Shown here piece by piece: positions 44,499 to 53,145 of a DNA stretch of 64,000 nucleotides (positions are counted from its first letter, which is position 1; each line of letters opens with the position of its first letter). Below the pieces are notes generated by a model. That model ran no database searches. It saw nothing but the letters and a program-made list of their open reading frames with translations, and was not told the DNA's origin. A program made the position numbers and the translations under genes. The DNA lies in assembly GCF_020217465.1 (NCBI RefSeq), contig NZ_CP084115.1:1612001-1676000 (forward strand). Direction: 5' to 3'. The stretch is from Cobetia amphilecti (GTDB lineage: Bacteria > Pseudomonadota > Gammaproteobacteria > Pseudomonadales > Halomonadaceae).

Positions 44499-45638
44499 AT
44501 GAGTATTCAACATCCGTACCTGCTGACTCCCGGTCCCTTGACCACCAGTGCGAGCGTCAAGGCCGCCATGATGAAGGACTGGGGCTCCTGGGATCAGGAC
44601 TTCAACACCAAGACCGCCGAGATCTGCCAGCAGTTGCTCCGCTGTGCCAATGCCAGTGAGCACCATGAGTGCGTGCCGATGCAGGGCAGCGGTACCTTCG
44701 CGGTCGAGGCGACGCTGGGCAGTCTGATCGAGCCGACGAGTACGACGCTGGTGCTGGTCAATGGCGCCTATGGCAAGCGTCTGGTCAGTCTACTGACCCG
44801 CATGGGGCGTGACTGCGACGTGCTGGCGTGGGGCGATGCCGAGGCGCCGTGTGCCAAGGCCGTGGCCGACAGACTCGCGGCAAGGCCCGAGATCGGTCAT
44901 GTCGCCATGATTCACTGCGAGACAAGCTCCGGGATGCTCAATCCAGTGGCGGACATCGCCGAGGTGGTGGCAGCACACGGTCGTGAGCTGATCCTCGATT
45001 CGATGAGTGGCTTCGGGGCATTGGAGGTCGATGCGCAACGTATTCCGTTTCTGGCGCTGATCTCATCGGCCAACAAATGCTTCGAGGGGGTGCCGGGGCT
45101 CGGCTTCGTGATCGCCCGGCGTGATGCGCTGCAGGCGGCACAGGGGCGTAGCCACTCACTGTCGCTGGACCTGCACGATCAATGGCAGTACCTCAAGCGC
45201 ACCGGCCAATGGCGTTATACCCCGCCGACTCACGTGGTGGCGGCGTTTCACCAGGCGCTGAAGGAACACGCCGAGGAGGGCGGCGTCGCGGGTCGCCACG
45301 CCCGGTATCACGCCAACATGCAGCGACTGGTGGCAGGCATGCGTCAGCGCGGCTTCACGACCCTGCTCGACGATGCCTGGCTGTCGCCGATCATCACCAC
45401 CTTCCTGAGCCCGGCACACCCGGACTTCGACTTTTCACGTTTCTACGCCGAGCTCAAGGCACGTGGCTTCATCATCTACCCGGGCAAGCTCACCGACGTG
45501 GAGAGCTTCCGCATCGGCAGCATCGGGCAGCTGGATGTCCGCGTGATGGATCAACTTTTGGCCGCCGTGGATGACGCGCTGGCCACCCTGGGTGTCGACG
45601 ATGCCCGCCCGTGCGCTGACGCTGTCGCACTCAACTGA
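44499..45638 (+). CDS. phnW: 2-aminoethylphosphonate:pyruvate aminotransferase
   Basis: 379 residues starting [17 protein letters not shown]. The class V aminotransferase fold is supported by L-T-P-G-P-L-T-T-S near 9, P-M-Q-G-S-G-T-F near 60, E-T-S-S-G-M-L-N-P near 141, D-S-M-S-G-F-G-A near 167 and the PLP lysine K193 in [12 protein letters not shown] (Salmonella PhnW uses K194). It transfers the amino group from 2-aminoethylphosphonate to pyruvate, giving phosphonoacetaldehyde and alanine. The frame is open to 44421, but the conserved start is at 44499. It is followed at once by phnX. Confidence 0.93.
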   Translation: MSIQHPYLLTPGPLTTSASVKAAMMKDWGSWDQDFNTKTAEICQQLLRCANASEHHECVPMQGSGTFAVEATLGSLIEPTSTTLVLVNGAYGKRLVSLLTRMGRDCDVLAWGDAEAPCAKAVADRLAARPEIGHVAMIHCETSSGMLNPVADIAEVVAAHGRELILDSMSGFGALEVDAQRIPFLALISSANKCFEGVPGLGFVIARRDALQAAQGRSHSLSLDLHDQWQYLKRTGQWRYTPPTHVVAAFHQALKEHAEEGGVAGRHARYHANMQRLVAGMRQRGFTTLLDDAWLSPIITTFLSPAHPDFDFSRFYAELKARGFIIYPGKLTDVESFRIGSIGQLDVRVMDQLLAAVDDALATLGVDDARPCADAVALN

Positions 45639-45651
45639 CTGGAGAACTGTC

Positions 45652-46470
45652 ATGCAATATCACACCCCGGATCGTCTGCAGGCTGCCATCTTCGATTGGG
45701 CCGGCACCCTGGTGGATTTCGGCTCCTTCGCGCCGACCCAGATCTTCGTCGAGGCCTTCGCGGAAATCGGCGTGGCCATCAGTCTGGAAGAGGCGCGCGG
45801 CCCGATGGGCATGGGCAAATGGGAACACATCCGCACCCTGTGTGATGACCCAGCGATCGCGGCCCGTTTCGAGGCAGCCTGTGGCCACGCCCCGAGTGAT
45901 GCCGATGTCACGGCGCTTTATGAGCGCTTCATGCCGCTGCAGATCGACAAGATCGGGGCGCACTCCGCCCTGATTCCCGGCGCGCTCGAGGTCATCAACG
46001 GGTTGCGCGACAAGGGCATCAAGATCGGCTCCTGCTCCGGCTACCCCCGCGAGGTGCTCGAGCAGGTGGTCGCACGGGGCAAGGGCAATGGGCTGGTGGT
46101 GGACCATGTCGTGGCCACCGATGAAGTGCCTAAGGGGCGACCCTCTCCGGCGCAGTCTCTGGCCAATGTCATCGCGCTGGGCATCACTGACGTGGCGGCC
46201 TGTGTGAAGGTGGATGACACGGCGCCGGGGCTGCTGGAAGGTCGCAGCGCCGGCATGTGGACAGTCGCGTTGACCTGCTCCGGCAACGCCATGGGGCTGG
46301 ATCACGCAGCGTTCATGGCCCTGTCAGAGGCAGAGCTCAACGAAAGGCGCAGCGCCATCGAGGCCCAGTTCGCGCCGTCCGGTCCGCACTTCATGATCGA
46401 CACCATTGCGCAGCTGTCCGAGGTGATCAGCGAGATCGAGGCGCGTCTGGCGCGCGGCGAGCGCCCCTGA
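45652..46470 (+). CDS. phnX: Phosphonoacetaldehyde hydrolase (phosphonatase)
   Basis: 272 residues of the HAD superfamily. The nucleophile Asp is D15 in F-D-W-A-G-T-L-V-D. The Schiff-base lysine is K56 in G-M-G-K-W-E-H-I, 41 residues on, the same spacing as D12 and K53 in Bacillus cereus phosphonatase. G-S-C-S-G-Y-P near 126 and [12 protein letters not shown] near 188 complete the core. It cleaves the C-P bond of phosphonoacetaldehyde to acetaldehyde and phosphate. The ATG follows CTGGAGAACTGTC; the gene lies 13 bp after phnW. Confidence 0.95.
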   Translation: MQYHTPDRLQAAIFDWAGTLVDFGSFAPTQIFVEAFAEIGVAISLEEARGPMGMGKWEHIRTLCDDPAIAARFEAACGHAPSDADVTALYERFMPLQIDKIGAHSALIPGALEVINGLRDKGIKIGSCSGYPREVLEQVVARGKGNGLVVDHVVATDEVPKGRPSPAQSLANVIALGITDVAACVKVDDTAPGLLEGRSAGMWTVALTCSGNAMGLDHAAFMALSEAELNERRSAIEAQFAPSGPHFMIDTIAQLSEVISEIEARLARGERP

Positions 46471-46823
46471 CAGCCTGGCGACGGGGCGGCGACGCCAGGC
46501 CTGGCGCTGCACTGCCTGTCACCTCGCTCGCCCACCTTGATCTACCATTTCACCCCACCACTTCACTCCACCCCTTCAGGCGCCAGCCTCGGGTCCTTGC
46601 ACAAGGCCTTGAGGCTGGCGTCTTCTCGCAAAAGGTAAGGACATATGCTCATTGGCGATTGCCGCCTGGTTGCCCTGAAAGCCCGTAATTTCCGCATGCC
46701 TGTCCGCATGCCCGTCTCCATGCACGGGCAAGCTCACTCTCAAGCCCAATTTCATGTTCAGGCCCAATCTCATGTTCAAGCTCAAGCTCAAGCTCAAGGC
46801 CACACGATTGCCGTGAGTGCCTC
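46471..46823. other. 353-bp region after phnX with terminator and a repetitive short frame
   Basis: It contains the terminator at 46579-46622 and a possible 60-codon frame (46645-46827) with hexamer repeats CAAGCT/CAAGCC between 46739 and 46800. No other gene is apparent. Confidence 0.6.
46579..46622 (+). terminator. Hairpin terminator after phnX
   Basis: CGCCAGCCTC pairs with GAGGCTGGCG (10 bp) with an inner CCTTG/CAAGG stem, followed by TCTTCT. It ends the phn operon. Confidence 0.7.
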
Positions 46824-46827
46824 TTGA
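46645..46827 (+). CDS. Possible 60-aa repetitive peptide upstream of the EamA gene
   Basis: AAGGTAAGGACAT gives a good ribosome site for an ATG at 46645. The 60-residue product has a basic first third (M-L-I-G-D-C-R, R-M-P-V-R-M-P-V) and then near-perfect repeats of Q-A, V-Q-A-Q-S-H and Q-A-Q-A-Q-A-Q-G. The repeats arise from tandem CAAGCT hexamers. Its stop overlaps the TTG start of the EamA gene (TTGA), so it might act as a leader peptide that couples translation. It could equally be chance coding in a simple repeat; no homologue is known to me. Confidence 0.3.
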   Translation: MLIGDCRLVALKARNFRMPVRMPVSMHGQAHSQAQFHVQAQSHVQAQAQAQGHTIAVSAS

Positions 46828-47720
46828 GCCCACTGGCGCTGGGACTCATCCTGATCTCGGTCTGTCTGCATGCGGGCTGGAATCTGCTCGGCAAGGGGCG
46901 GGCGCCGTCGCTGGCCTTCTTCATGCTGGCCATGGCCAGTGGTGCGCTGATCTTTGCGCCGCTGCTGGGGTTGGGGCCGTCGTTTGCCGTGCTGCCCGCT
47001 GAATTCTGGGGCTGGCTGGTGGCCACCGGACTCTGTCAGGTGCTCTACATGGGCGGACTTGCCTGGGCCTATGCGCGCGGCGAGGTCAGTGTGCTGTATC
47101 CCATCGCGCGGGCCTTGCCGGTGGTGTTGGTGCCGCTGGTGTCGCTGAGTCTGCTGAGCAGTCAGGCACTTACGGCGTTGGATCTGGTCGGCATGGGGCT
47201 GATCGTACTCGGCGCGTTGGTGCTGCCCTTGAGCAGTCCGCAGGGCCTGCGCCCCTCGACCTACCTGACCCCGGCACTGGGGTTCGCGCTGCTGGCAGCA
47301 GTCGGCACCACCGGCTATTCGCTGATCGACAAGCAGGCGCTGGATATCATGGTGAGTGTCGGTTACTCGCCCACCTCGGCGGGCGCTGTCTTTCTGGTGT
47401 TGCAGGCCATCATGACCGTCGCCTGGGGCGCGCTGCTGGTGATGTTGCTGCCGGCAGAGCGTCGCCGCCTGCCTGCGCTATGGCGGGGGGAGCGGGGCAG
47501 CATGGTGCTGACCGGCGTGATGGTGATGGCGACCTATGGGCTGGTGCTGGTTGCCATGACGCTGACGGCGGAGGTCAGCCTCGTCGTTGCAATGCGTCAA
47601 CTGTCGATCCCGCTGGGCGTGATGCTCGGGGTGCTCTGGTTGCGCGAGCGAGCGGCCATCGCCAAGTGGATCGGCATCGTCATCATGCTGGCGGGACTGT
47701 GGACCGTTGCGCTGGTGTGA
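46824..47720 (+). CDS. EamA/DMT-family transporter
   Basis: 298 residues and ten hydrophobic segments, in two EamA repeats (about 2-135 and 155-295). First-helix region L-I-L-I-S-V-C-L-H-A-G-W-N-L-L-G-K and Y-A-R-G-E-V-S-V-L-Y-P-I-A-R-A-L-P near residue 85 are typical, with a matching M-T-L-T-A-E-V-S-L-V-V-A-M-R-Q-L-S-I-P near 230. The A-R-G-E-x-S-x-L-Y-P and R-Q-L motifs recall small solute exporters of this family. The only in-frame start near the family beginning is TTG at 46824, overlapping the preceding short frame. Downstream of the phn operon but separated by its terminator, so function and link to phosphonate use are unclear. Confidence 0.78.
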   Translation: MSPLALGLILISVCLHAGWNLLGKGRAPSLAFFMLAMASGALIFAPLLGLGPSFAVLPAEFWGWLVATGLCQVLYMGGLAWAYARGEVSVLYPIARALPVVLVPLVSLSLLSSQALTALDLVGMGLIVLGALVLPLSSPQGLRPSTYLTPALGFALLAAVGTTGYSLIDKQALDIMVSVGYSPTSAGAVFLVLQAIMTVAWGALLVMLLPAERRRLPALWRGERGSMVLTGVMVMATYGLVLVAMTLTAEVSLVVAMRQLSIPLGVMLGVLWLRERAAIAKWIGIVIMLAGLWTVALV

Positions 47721-47745
47721 GGAAAGGCGTGGCATGAGGCACAAA

Positions 47746-47779
47746 AAAAGCGAGACAGGCGGCTGCCTGTCTCGCTTTT
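47746..47779. terminator. Bidirectional terminator between EamA and mannitol dehydrogenase genes
   Basis: AAAAGCGAGACAGGC and GCCTGTCTCGCTTTT form a 15-bp perfect stem on the four-base loop GGCT, between convergent genes. Confidence 0.92.
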
Positions 47780-47837
47780 GTCTTTCTGCGGGCGCTGGCG
47801 GGGCATCACGCTGTCGTGAGCCCCTGCACCGCCATGC

Positions 47838-49319
47838 TTACTTGGCGTCTGCCACCAGCATTTCCAGCGTGGCGCGGGCACCGTTGTCGTGCAGGCTCTT
47901 CAGGGCCTTGAGGTAGGCATCGCGGAAGCGCGGCTGGTCGACCAGGTCACCGAATAGTTCACGGTTGTCCAGGAAGGCGGTCGGCTCTTCGCGCTGACGG
48001 CTGGCACGCTCCATCAGCTCGTCCTTCAGCGGGTCGACCACATCGATGGTCTCGCCTTGCTCGTCCACGCCTTCGGCATAACGTGCCCAGCTGGCCACGA
48101 CGGCTGCGGTACGACGCAGTTCGCCATCGGTCTTGAGCTGTGCGTGTGCCACCGGGATCAGGAACTTCGGAATACGGTCGGAGGTCTCGGCGCACAGACG
48201 CGCGAGGGTGTCCTTGACTTCTGGGTTGGCGAAACGCTCGATCAGCGTGCGGCAATGGGCGTCGAGATCGATACCCGGCAGCTGAGCCAGCGTCGGGCGA
48301 GCTTCCTCGTTCATGTAGCCGAGCAGGAAGTCGACGATCAGTGGGTCGTTGCAGGCTTCATGGGCGTAGCGATAGCCGGCCAGGTAGCCGAAGTAGCACA
48401 GCGCCTGGTGACCGGCGTTGAGCAGACGCAGCTTCATCAGCTCATAGGGCTCGACATCTTCCACCGGCTGCACGCCGGCATCTTCAAAGGCCGGGCGGCC
48501 ATTGGCGAAGTGGTCTTCCAGCACCCACTGGGTGAAGGGCTCGCAGACCACCGGCCAGGCGTCTTCCACGCCGAAACGTGAGGACAGCTCTTCGATGTCA
48601 GCCGGCGTGGTCACCGGCGTGATGCGGTCGACCATGGAGTTGGGGAAGGGCACTTCGGCTTCGATCCATGTCGCCAGTTCTGCATCACGTGCGCGCGCGT
48701 AGGCAGTGAACATCTTGTGAGCGACGTTGCCGTTGCCTTCGATGTTGTCACAGGACATCACGGTGAACGGGGCGACGCCACGCTCGCGACGACGTGCCAG
48801 GGCTTCGGTGATCAGGCCGAAGCTGGTCTTGGCTTCCCCCGGGTTGGCCAGGTCGTGCTGGACGTCGGCGTTCTCGAGATTGAATTCGCCGGTGACCGGG
48901 TGGAAGTTGTAGCCACCTTCGGTGACGGTCAGCGAGACGATGCGGATCGCCGGGTCGGCCATCAGCTCGATGACGGCATCCGGGGAGTCCGGGGCAAAGC
49001 GGTAATCGATGATGGAACCCACCACGCGCGGCTCATAGTTGCCGTCCGGGTGCTTGAGTACCACGGTGTAGAGGTGGTCCTGCGAGGCCAGGGCTTCCTG
49101 CATGCGGCGGTCGCCCGGCATCACGCCGACGCCGACGATGCCCCAGTCCAGCGCCTTGCCCTGATTCATCAGCTCGTCGAGGTACATGGCCTGGTGCGCA
49201 CGATGGAAACCGCCCACGCCGAAGTGGACGATACCGGCGCTGACCGCAGTGCGGTCATAGTTCGGAGTGGCTACCTTGGCGTCCAGCTGAGTCAGACTGG
49301 CATTGGAGAGACGGGTCAT
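47838..49319 (-). CDS. Mannitol 2-dehydrogenase family protein
   Basis: 493 residues, polyol-specific long-chain dehydrogenase/reductase. The N-terminal Rossmann part has V-H-F-G-V-G-G-F-H-R-A-H-Q near 30-43, and the catalytic set is visible: N192 in D-N-I-E-G-N-G, K296 in M-K-L-R-L-L-N and N301/H304 in L-N-A-G-H-Q-A-L. These match mannitol 2-dehydrogenase of Pseudomonas fluorescens (N191, K295, N300, H303) with an offset of one. It oxidises mannitol or a related polyol to the 2-ketose with NAD+. D-fructuronate or D-arabinitol substrates remain possible. It lies 140 bp after the NCS1 transporter and probably in its operon. Confidence 0.85.
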   Translation of the reverse strand: MTRLSNASLTQLDAKVATPNYDRTAVSAGIVHFGVGGFHRAHQAMYLDELMNQGKALDWGIVGVGVMPGDRRMQEALASQDHLYTVVLKHPDGNYEPRVVGSIIDYRFAPDSPDAVIELMADPAIRIVSLTVTEGGYNFHPVTGEFNLENADVQHDLANPGEAKTSFGLITEALARRRERGVAPFTVMSCDNIEGNGNVAHKMFTAYARARDAELATWIEAEVPFPNSMVDRITPVTTPADIEELSSRFGVEDAWPVVCEPFTQWVLEDHFANGRPAFEDAGVQPVEDVEPYELMKLRLLNAGHQALCYFGYLAGYRYAHEACNDPLIVDFLLGYMNEEARPTLAQLPGIDLDAHCRTLIERFANPEVKDTLARLCAETSDRIPKFLIPVAHAQLKTDGELRRTAAVVASWARYAEGVDEQGETIDVVDPLKDELMERASRQREEPTAFLDNRELFGDLVDQPRFRDAYLKALKSLHDNGARATLEMLVADAK

Positions 49320-49459
49320 GGGGAGGTCTCCTGCCGCGTGTCGCGGTCGAGTCGAGATGGGTAAAGAAAGGGTAGGTCGTAACGGCCAGCGGCGAAGGTC
49401 ACCCGTGTGATTCAGGCTTCCTTCGCCGCTGGCATGGCAGGGGGCAAGCCCCTGCCGAC

Positions 49460-51220
49460 TCAGCTAGCGGTGGCCGCTTGCTTGGGGGACTGCTTGTTGA
49501 ACAGCGCCTTGCTGCGCTGCAGCTCCCAGTACGCGAAGATGAAGTAGATGATCGTCGACCAGATGGTCACGTCATAGAACAACTCACGATTCGCTTCGTA
49601 GCTGGCCAGGTCCGGGCTGCCGAAGAGTACGCGCAGCGCGAGGACCATCGGCACCGCCAGGCCCAGCACCATCCAGACGGCCTTGATGGCCTTGGTCAGA
49701 CCCGAAGTGTCCTTGACCGGTGCGTGGTTGGTGGTCTCGGCCTGCTTGGCGTGCAGGGCTTCGACACGCTCCTGGAATTCCCGCTCGGCCGCTTCGGCTT
49801 TCGGGTAGGAGTCGGCTGCACCGGCAGATCTGGCCATCAGGGTGTAGAGGATGATGGAGACGAACCAGGTCGGCAGGAACAGGTAGTAGAACGGGATCAC
49901 GTCGACCGTCTCGAGGCCAAAGCCGAAGATCAGTGACAGCGCCCAGGTTGCCAGTGCCGGCGTGTTGTGCTTCACGCCCTTGTAGCGCGCCCAGTAACGG
50001 CTGAAGCCGAGTTTCGGGAACAGGTGATGCTCAGCGAAGATGATCCCGCCGACCGGTACCAGCACCAGACCCGCATAGGTCAGCAGCGGCAGCATGCTGC
50101 GATAGACGAACGGGAAGCAGCTGAGCACGGCAACGCAGATACCCACGGCCAGCGTCGCCTTGTTGCGCGACAGGTTCGGCATCGCCGACTGGGCGGCAAG
50201 GCCCGCGCGGTACAGGTTGGCATTGGCGGTGGTCCAGCCTGCGACGACCACGATCACGAAGCCAGCGGCGCCAAGAGCGTGCAACGCCACTTCGCCCGGT
50301 TCCAGCACATCGATGCTGATACCGGCGACGGCAGCGGTGGCCGCGCCCATCAGGCCGGCGGAGATCCAGGCGACATAGTGGCCGAACATCATGCCGGTGC
50401 TGGTCGCAAGGCCGGAGCGCATGCGCTTGGCATAGCGCAGCAGCGCCATGTCGATCAGACCGAAGTGGGAGAAGGTGTTGGCCGCCCAGGAGAAGCCGAT
50501 GACTTCCCAGATGCCGATGCCCGCTTCGCCCTGGGAGTTGATCCCGGTGAAGACGGTACTGCCGGCGACATCAATGAAACTCGAGAAACTGTTCAGGCTG
50601 GTTTCACCGGTGACGGACTCCGCCAGTTCCGGCAGCAGAACCATGCCGCCGACGGTGAACATCAGCATCAGCCACGGGGCACAGATGCTGGCGAATTCGG
50701 TCAGGGCGTTGAAGCCATAGACCGCGACCAGCACCACAATGGCCGCCACGGCCAGTGCCAGCAGGATGAACTCGAAGCTGGTGGGATAGGCCTGGGTCTG
50801 GGCCGGGATGTCGAACAGCAGCCTGACCGCCGTGGCGGAAACGGTAATCATGGCCGCCGATATGGCGGTGAATATGACCACGTTGGCCCAATTGTAGAGC
50901 CGTGACATCGAATCACCGGCAATACGGTGAAGATAGGTGAAGAGGCTCAGACGGGTCTCGATCGCGATTGGCGTCGTGATCAACCAGAAGCTGAGCACTG
51001 CGAGGCCATTACCGATCAGCAGGCCCAGCAGGATATCCCAGATACCGGCACCGAGCGCCACGAAGGTGGCACCGATGACGAACTCGGTCGCGGCAACGTG
51101 CTCGGCGGCATAGAGACCGGCAAAGTGTGGCCACCGGTGCAGTTTATGACGTGGCACCGGCAGTAGCTCATCGTCCATATGGGCGATCTGCCGATCCAAA
51201 TCTGGCGCAGTACTGGCCAT
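49460..51220 (-). CDS. NCS1 (purine-cytosine permease-like) family transporter
   Basis: 586 residues from the ATG at 51220 (AGGAGCCAATC upstream); the frame is open to 51274. The protein has about 12 membrane helices after a cytoplasmic start with P-V-P-R-H-K-L-H-R-W. Helix 1 has G-A-T-F-V-A-L-G-A-G-I-W and the middle has I-G-F-S-W-A-A-N-T-F-S-H-F-G-L-I-D. The central A-G-W-T-T-A-N-A-N-L-Y-R-A-G-L-A-A-Q resembles the nucleobase/nucleoside carriers of the NCS1 group. The extended C-terminal part is polar with an amphipathic stretch near residues 465-500. Together with the polyol dehydrogenase it may import a polyol or nucleoside, so the substrate is uncertain. Confidence 0.75.
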   Translation of the reverse strand: MASTAPDLDRQIAHMDDELLPVPRHKLHRWPHFAGLYAAEHVAATEFVIGATFVALGAGIWDILLGLLIGNGLAVLSFWLITTPIAIETRLSLFTYLHRIAGDSMSRLYNWANVVIFTAISAAMITVSATAVRLLFDIPAQTQAYPTSFEFILLALAVAAIVVLVAVYGFNALTEFASICAPWLMLMFTVGGMVLLPELAESVTGETSLNSFSSFIDVAGSTVFTGINSQGEAGIGIWEVIGFSWAANTFSHFGLIDMALLRYAKRMRSGLATSTGMMFGHYVAWISAGLMGAATAAVAGISIDVLEPGEVALHALGAAGFVIVVVAGWTTANANLYRAGLAAQSAMPNLSRNKATLAVGICVAVLSCFPFVYRSMLPLLTYAGLVLVPVGGIIFAEHHLFPKLGFSRYWARYKGVKHNTPALATWALSLIFGFGLETVDVIPFYYLFLPTWFVSIILYTLMARSAGAADSYPKAEAAEREFQERVEALHAKQAETTNHAPVKDTSGLTKAIKAVWMVLGLAVPMVLALRVLFGSPDLASYEANRELFYDVTIWSTIIYFIFAYWELQRSKALFNKQSPKQAATAS

Positions 51221-52025
51221 GATTGGCTCCTGTTTTTTTACGGCTTGTCTTGCTGCTCCTACCCGAGATGTCACGCAGCCGCCTTGGCGATCCTGTCGGC
51301 GATGACGAGGGTAGATCGTCTATTATCGATCAAATGACTCAGGTGTGGTGCAAATGATCGATGAATGGTCATCAAAACGCAAAGCCCGCGTGCTTGAACT
51401 TTGGGCTATGTCCTCGAGTGATCATGGCTATGAAAGTCAGGAAAGCGCTGAAGGCCGCATGAAATCAGGGCTTGCGCGAGGGTGTCTCGATTCAATGACA
51501 CGATTCAGCAAAATGAATTTTTCCGTTCTCACACCCCCGTTCGGCGCCTGAAGCATTGTGTCCTGGCTAAAACGGCCAACGATCCAGGGCCAGATATCTC
51601 ACAACTCTGAGGGTGGTCTTGCACCGATGTGGTGCGATCGGCGTACCCGGCATCGTCGCTTTCTTGCCATGCCTCAGCAGTCTCCTGATCGAGGCCCGGG
51701 AGTCGAAAGGGGAAATGGGGCAGCGGAGAGGGCAGCGGAAAGGGCAGCGGAAAGGGCAGCGAAAGTCGGGTCGCTGCGAGAGAGCACTATAAAGAGCGCT
51801 ATAGAGGTGGCGACATATAAAGGTGGGTGTTGGTCAGTGGCGACATCGGTTTCGGCACAATGCGACGGAAAGTGCATGAAATAACGACAAAGAACGAGAA
51901 AAATGAGACATCTTGCGGCGTCCCCCAGTTCTCGCTAAGGTTGCGCAACACTGTTTCCTAACCAGGAAGCCCCAACATGACTCCCGGCGCTTGATTGGCG
52001 ACGGGGCAAGGCGAGGAGGCCAGCC
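51221..52025. other. 805-bp intergenic region with inverted and tandem repeats
   Basis: No convincing gene. It includes the promoter region of the NCS1 gene with ATCGATCA (51325-51332) and TGATCGAT (51355-51362) in inverted orientation. A tandem 12-bp repeat (GGGCAGCGGAAA-type, four copies, 51718-51765) lies further right. The frames that cross the repeat give Ala-Ala-Glu-Arg or Leu-Ser-Ala-Ala runs and are not believed to be genes. Confidence 0.5.
51325..51362. promoter_or_regulatory. Inverted repeat upstream of the NCS1/mannitol dehydrogenase genes
   Basis: ATCGATCA-N22-TGATCGAT, an 8-bp perfect inverted repeat around 22 bp, about 105 bp before the NCS1 start. The internal sequence carries CAAATG directly after the left arm and before the right arm as well. 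Possible regulator site; no regulator gene is adjacent. Confidence 0.45.
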
Positions 52026-52421
52026 ATGCGAACGCGCACACTGACCATTCTGATGATGATATTCACGCTGCTGGGAGCCCCGCTGGCTCAGGCAGGACCG
52101 CACGATAGAGGCCATGGGCATCATGACCGTGGGCATGGCCACCACGACCGCGGCCATCACGGCAAACAGCACAATAAGCACCACAAGCAGCAGCGCCACC
52201 ATGAACGCCGCCGTCATGAGGCGCGACGCCATCACCAGTGGCGCCGTGGCGACCACCTGCCGCGTCATTACTACTCCGACAGCCGCTACTGGGTGAAGGA
52301 CTGGCACCATCGTCATCTGTCCAAACCGCCGCGCGGTCATCGTTGGCTGAACATCGATGGGCGCTATGTGCTGGCCGCGGTGGCGGGTGGCGCGATCACG
52401 GCCATCATTCTCAATCGCTGA
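52026..52421 (+). CDS. RcnB-family histidine-rich periplasmic protein
   Basis: 131 residues. A signal peptide (L-T-I-L-M-M-I-F-T-L-L-G-A-P-L, cleaved at A-Q-A-G) is followed by a histidine- and arginine-rich stretch (about 25-75, many H-H-D-R-G-H repeats). The conserved RcnB fold comes next: L-P-R-H-Y, the W-V-K-D-W-H-H-R-H-L strand, the P-P-R-G-H-R-W turn and a hydrophobic end (V-L-A-A-V-A-G-G-A-I-T-A-I-I-L-N). RcnB is a periplasmic protein that tunes nickel/cobalt efflux in Escherichia coli. The extended histidine run suggests stronger metal binding here. It stands alone and ends in its own terminator. Confidence 0.8.
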   Translation: MRTRTLTILMMIFTLLGAPLAQAGPHDRGHGHHDRGHGHHDRGHHGKQHNKHHKQQRHHERRRHEARRHHQWRRGDHLPRHYYSDSRYWVKDWHHRHLSKPPRGHRWLNIDGRYVLAAVAGGAITAIILNR

Positions 52422-52454
52422 ATTAGTGGCCAACAGGCTGCGCTAAGCAAGACG

Positions 52455-52490
52455 ATGAAAAAGGGGCCTCTGATGAGGCCCCTTTTTCAT
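52455..52490. terminator. Terminator after RcnB-like gene
   Basis: ATGAAAAAGGGGCCTC pairs perfectly with GAGGCCCCTTTTTCAT (16 bp) on a four-base loop. It works on both strands, so it also covers the XRE-cupin gene. Confidence 0.92.
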
Positions 52491-52536
52491 GTCCGATCTT
52501 CAGTGGAAAGTGCTGTCCACATGAGGCTCGATCCCC

Positions 52537-53145
52537 TCACGCGTAGGCACTGCATACCCAGGTCATGGTCGCGGGGGTGTCACCGTTGTAGGTGATGGCG
52601 TGTCCGAGGGTGCTGTCGAAGGCCAGGCTGTCACCGACCTTGAGCTGGATGGGGTCGTAGAGTTCGGTCCAGACCGTCACCTCGCCGCTGGTCACGATGA
52701 TCTGTTCCTGGCCGGAATGTTTTTGCAGGCCGCCGAACTCCTCGAGACTGCGATTGAGCACGGTGGTTTCCAATACCATGTATTCCTTGGACGCCACATT
52801 GTTGCAGAGCGGTCGATAGCGGTAGTTGGGCGTCTCGATGACGTCTCCCTCCTGTGCTCGCGTCAACGCGAGCCAACCCCGAAATGCCGCGTCCTCCGTG
52901 TGATAGAACAGCTCGCTGACATCCACCTTCAGGCCCCTAGCGAGATTCACGATCGCCTCGAAGGTCGGCGAGATACGTCCATTCTCGATTCTCGACACGC
53001 TGGCCGCCGAGATACCTGACGCGCTGGCCACGGCCGCGATGGTCAGTCCCTTCTCCTTGCGTAGTGCCTTGAGATTGTCACCAATGGCGCCTGCCTTGCG
53101 TTCTCGGTGCTTCAGCGCGATCGGCGTTTCCTGGTGGGGTGTCAT
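52537..53145 (-). CDS. XRE-family regulator with cupin domain
   Basis: 202 residues from the ATG at 53145, which is preceded by GGAGCACGCTGAC; the frame extends to 53223. The helix-turn-helix has I-G-D-N-L-K-A-L-R-K-E-K-G-L-T-I-A-A-V-A-S-A-S-G-I-S-A-A-S-V-S-R-I-E-N-G-R-I-S-P at about 20-60. The C-terminal cupin begins near residue 110 (Y-M-V-L-E-T-T-V, H-S-G-Q-E-Q-I-I-V, V-G-D-S-L-A-F-D). The conserved histidine and glutamate in H-S-G-Q-E-Q suggest a small-ligand site. It is divergent from the TRAP transporter with a nested inverted repeat in the gap, so it is the likely regulator of that system. Confidence 0.85.
   Translation of the reverse strand: MTPHQETPIALKHRERKAGAIGDNLKALRKEKGLTIAAVASASGISAASVSRIENGRISPTFEAIVNLARGLKVDVSELFYHTEDAAFRGWLALTRAQEGDVIETPNYRYRPLCNNVASKEYMVLETTVLNRSLEEFGGLQKHSGQEQIIVTSGEVTVWTELYDPIQLKVGDSLAFDSTLGHAITYNGDTPATMTWVCSAYA

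Noticed and set aside
51345-51551. 68-codon frame upstream of the NCS1 gene on the plus strand
   Set aside because: Starts at a weak codon inside the inverted repeat, has no ribosome site and no protein features.
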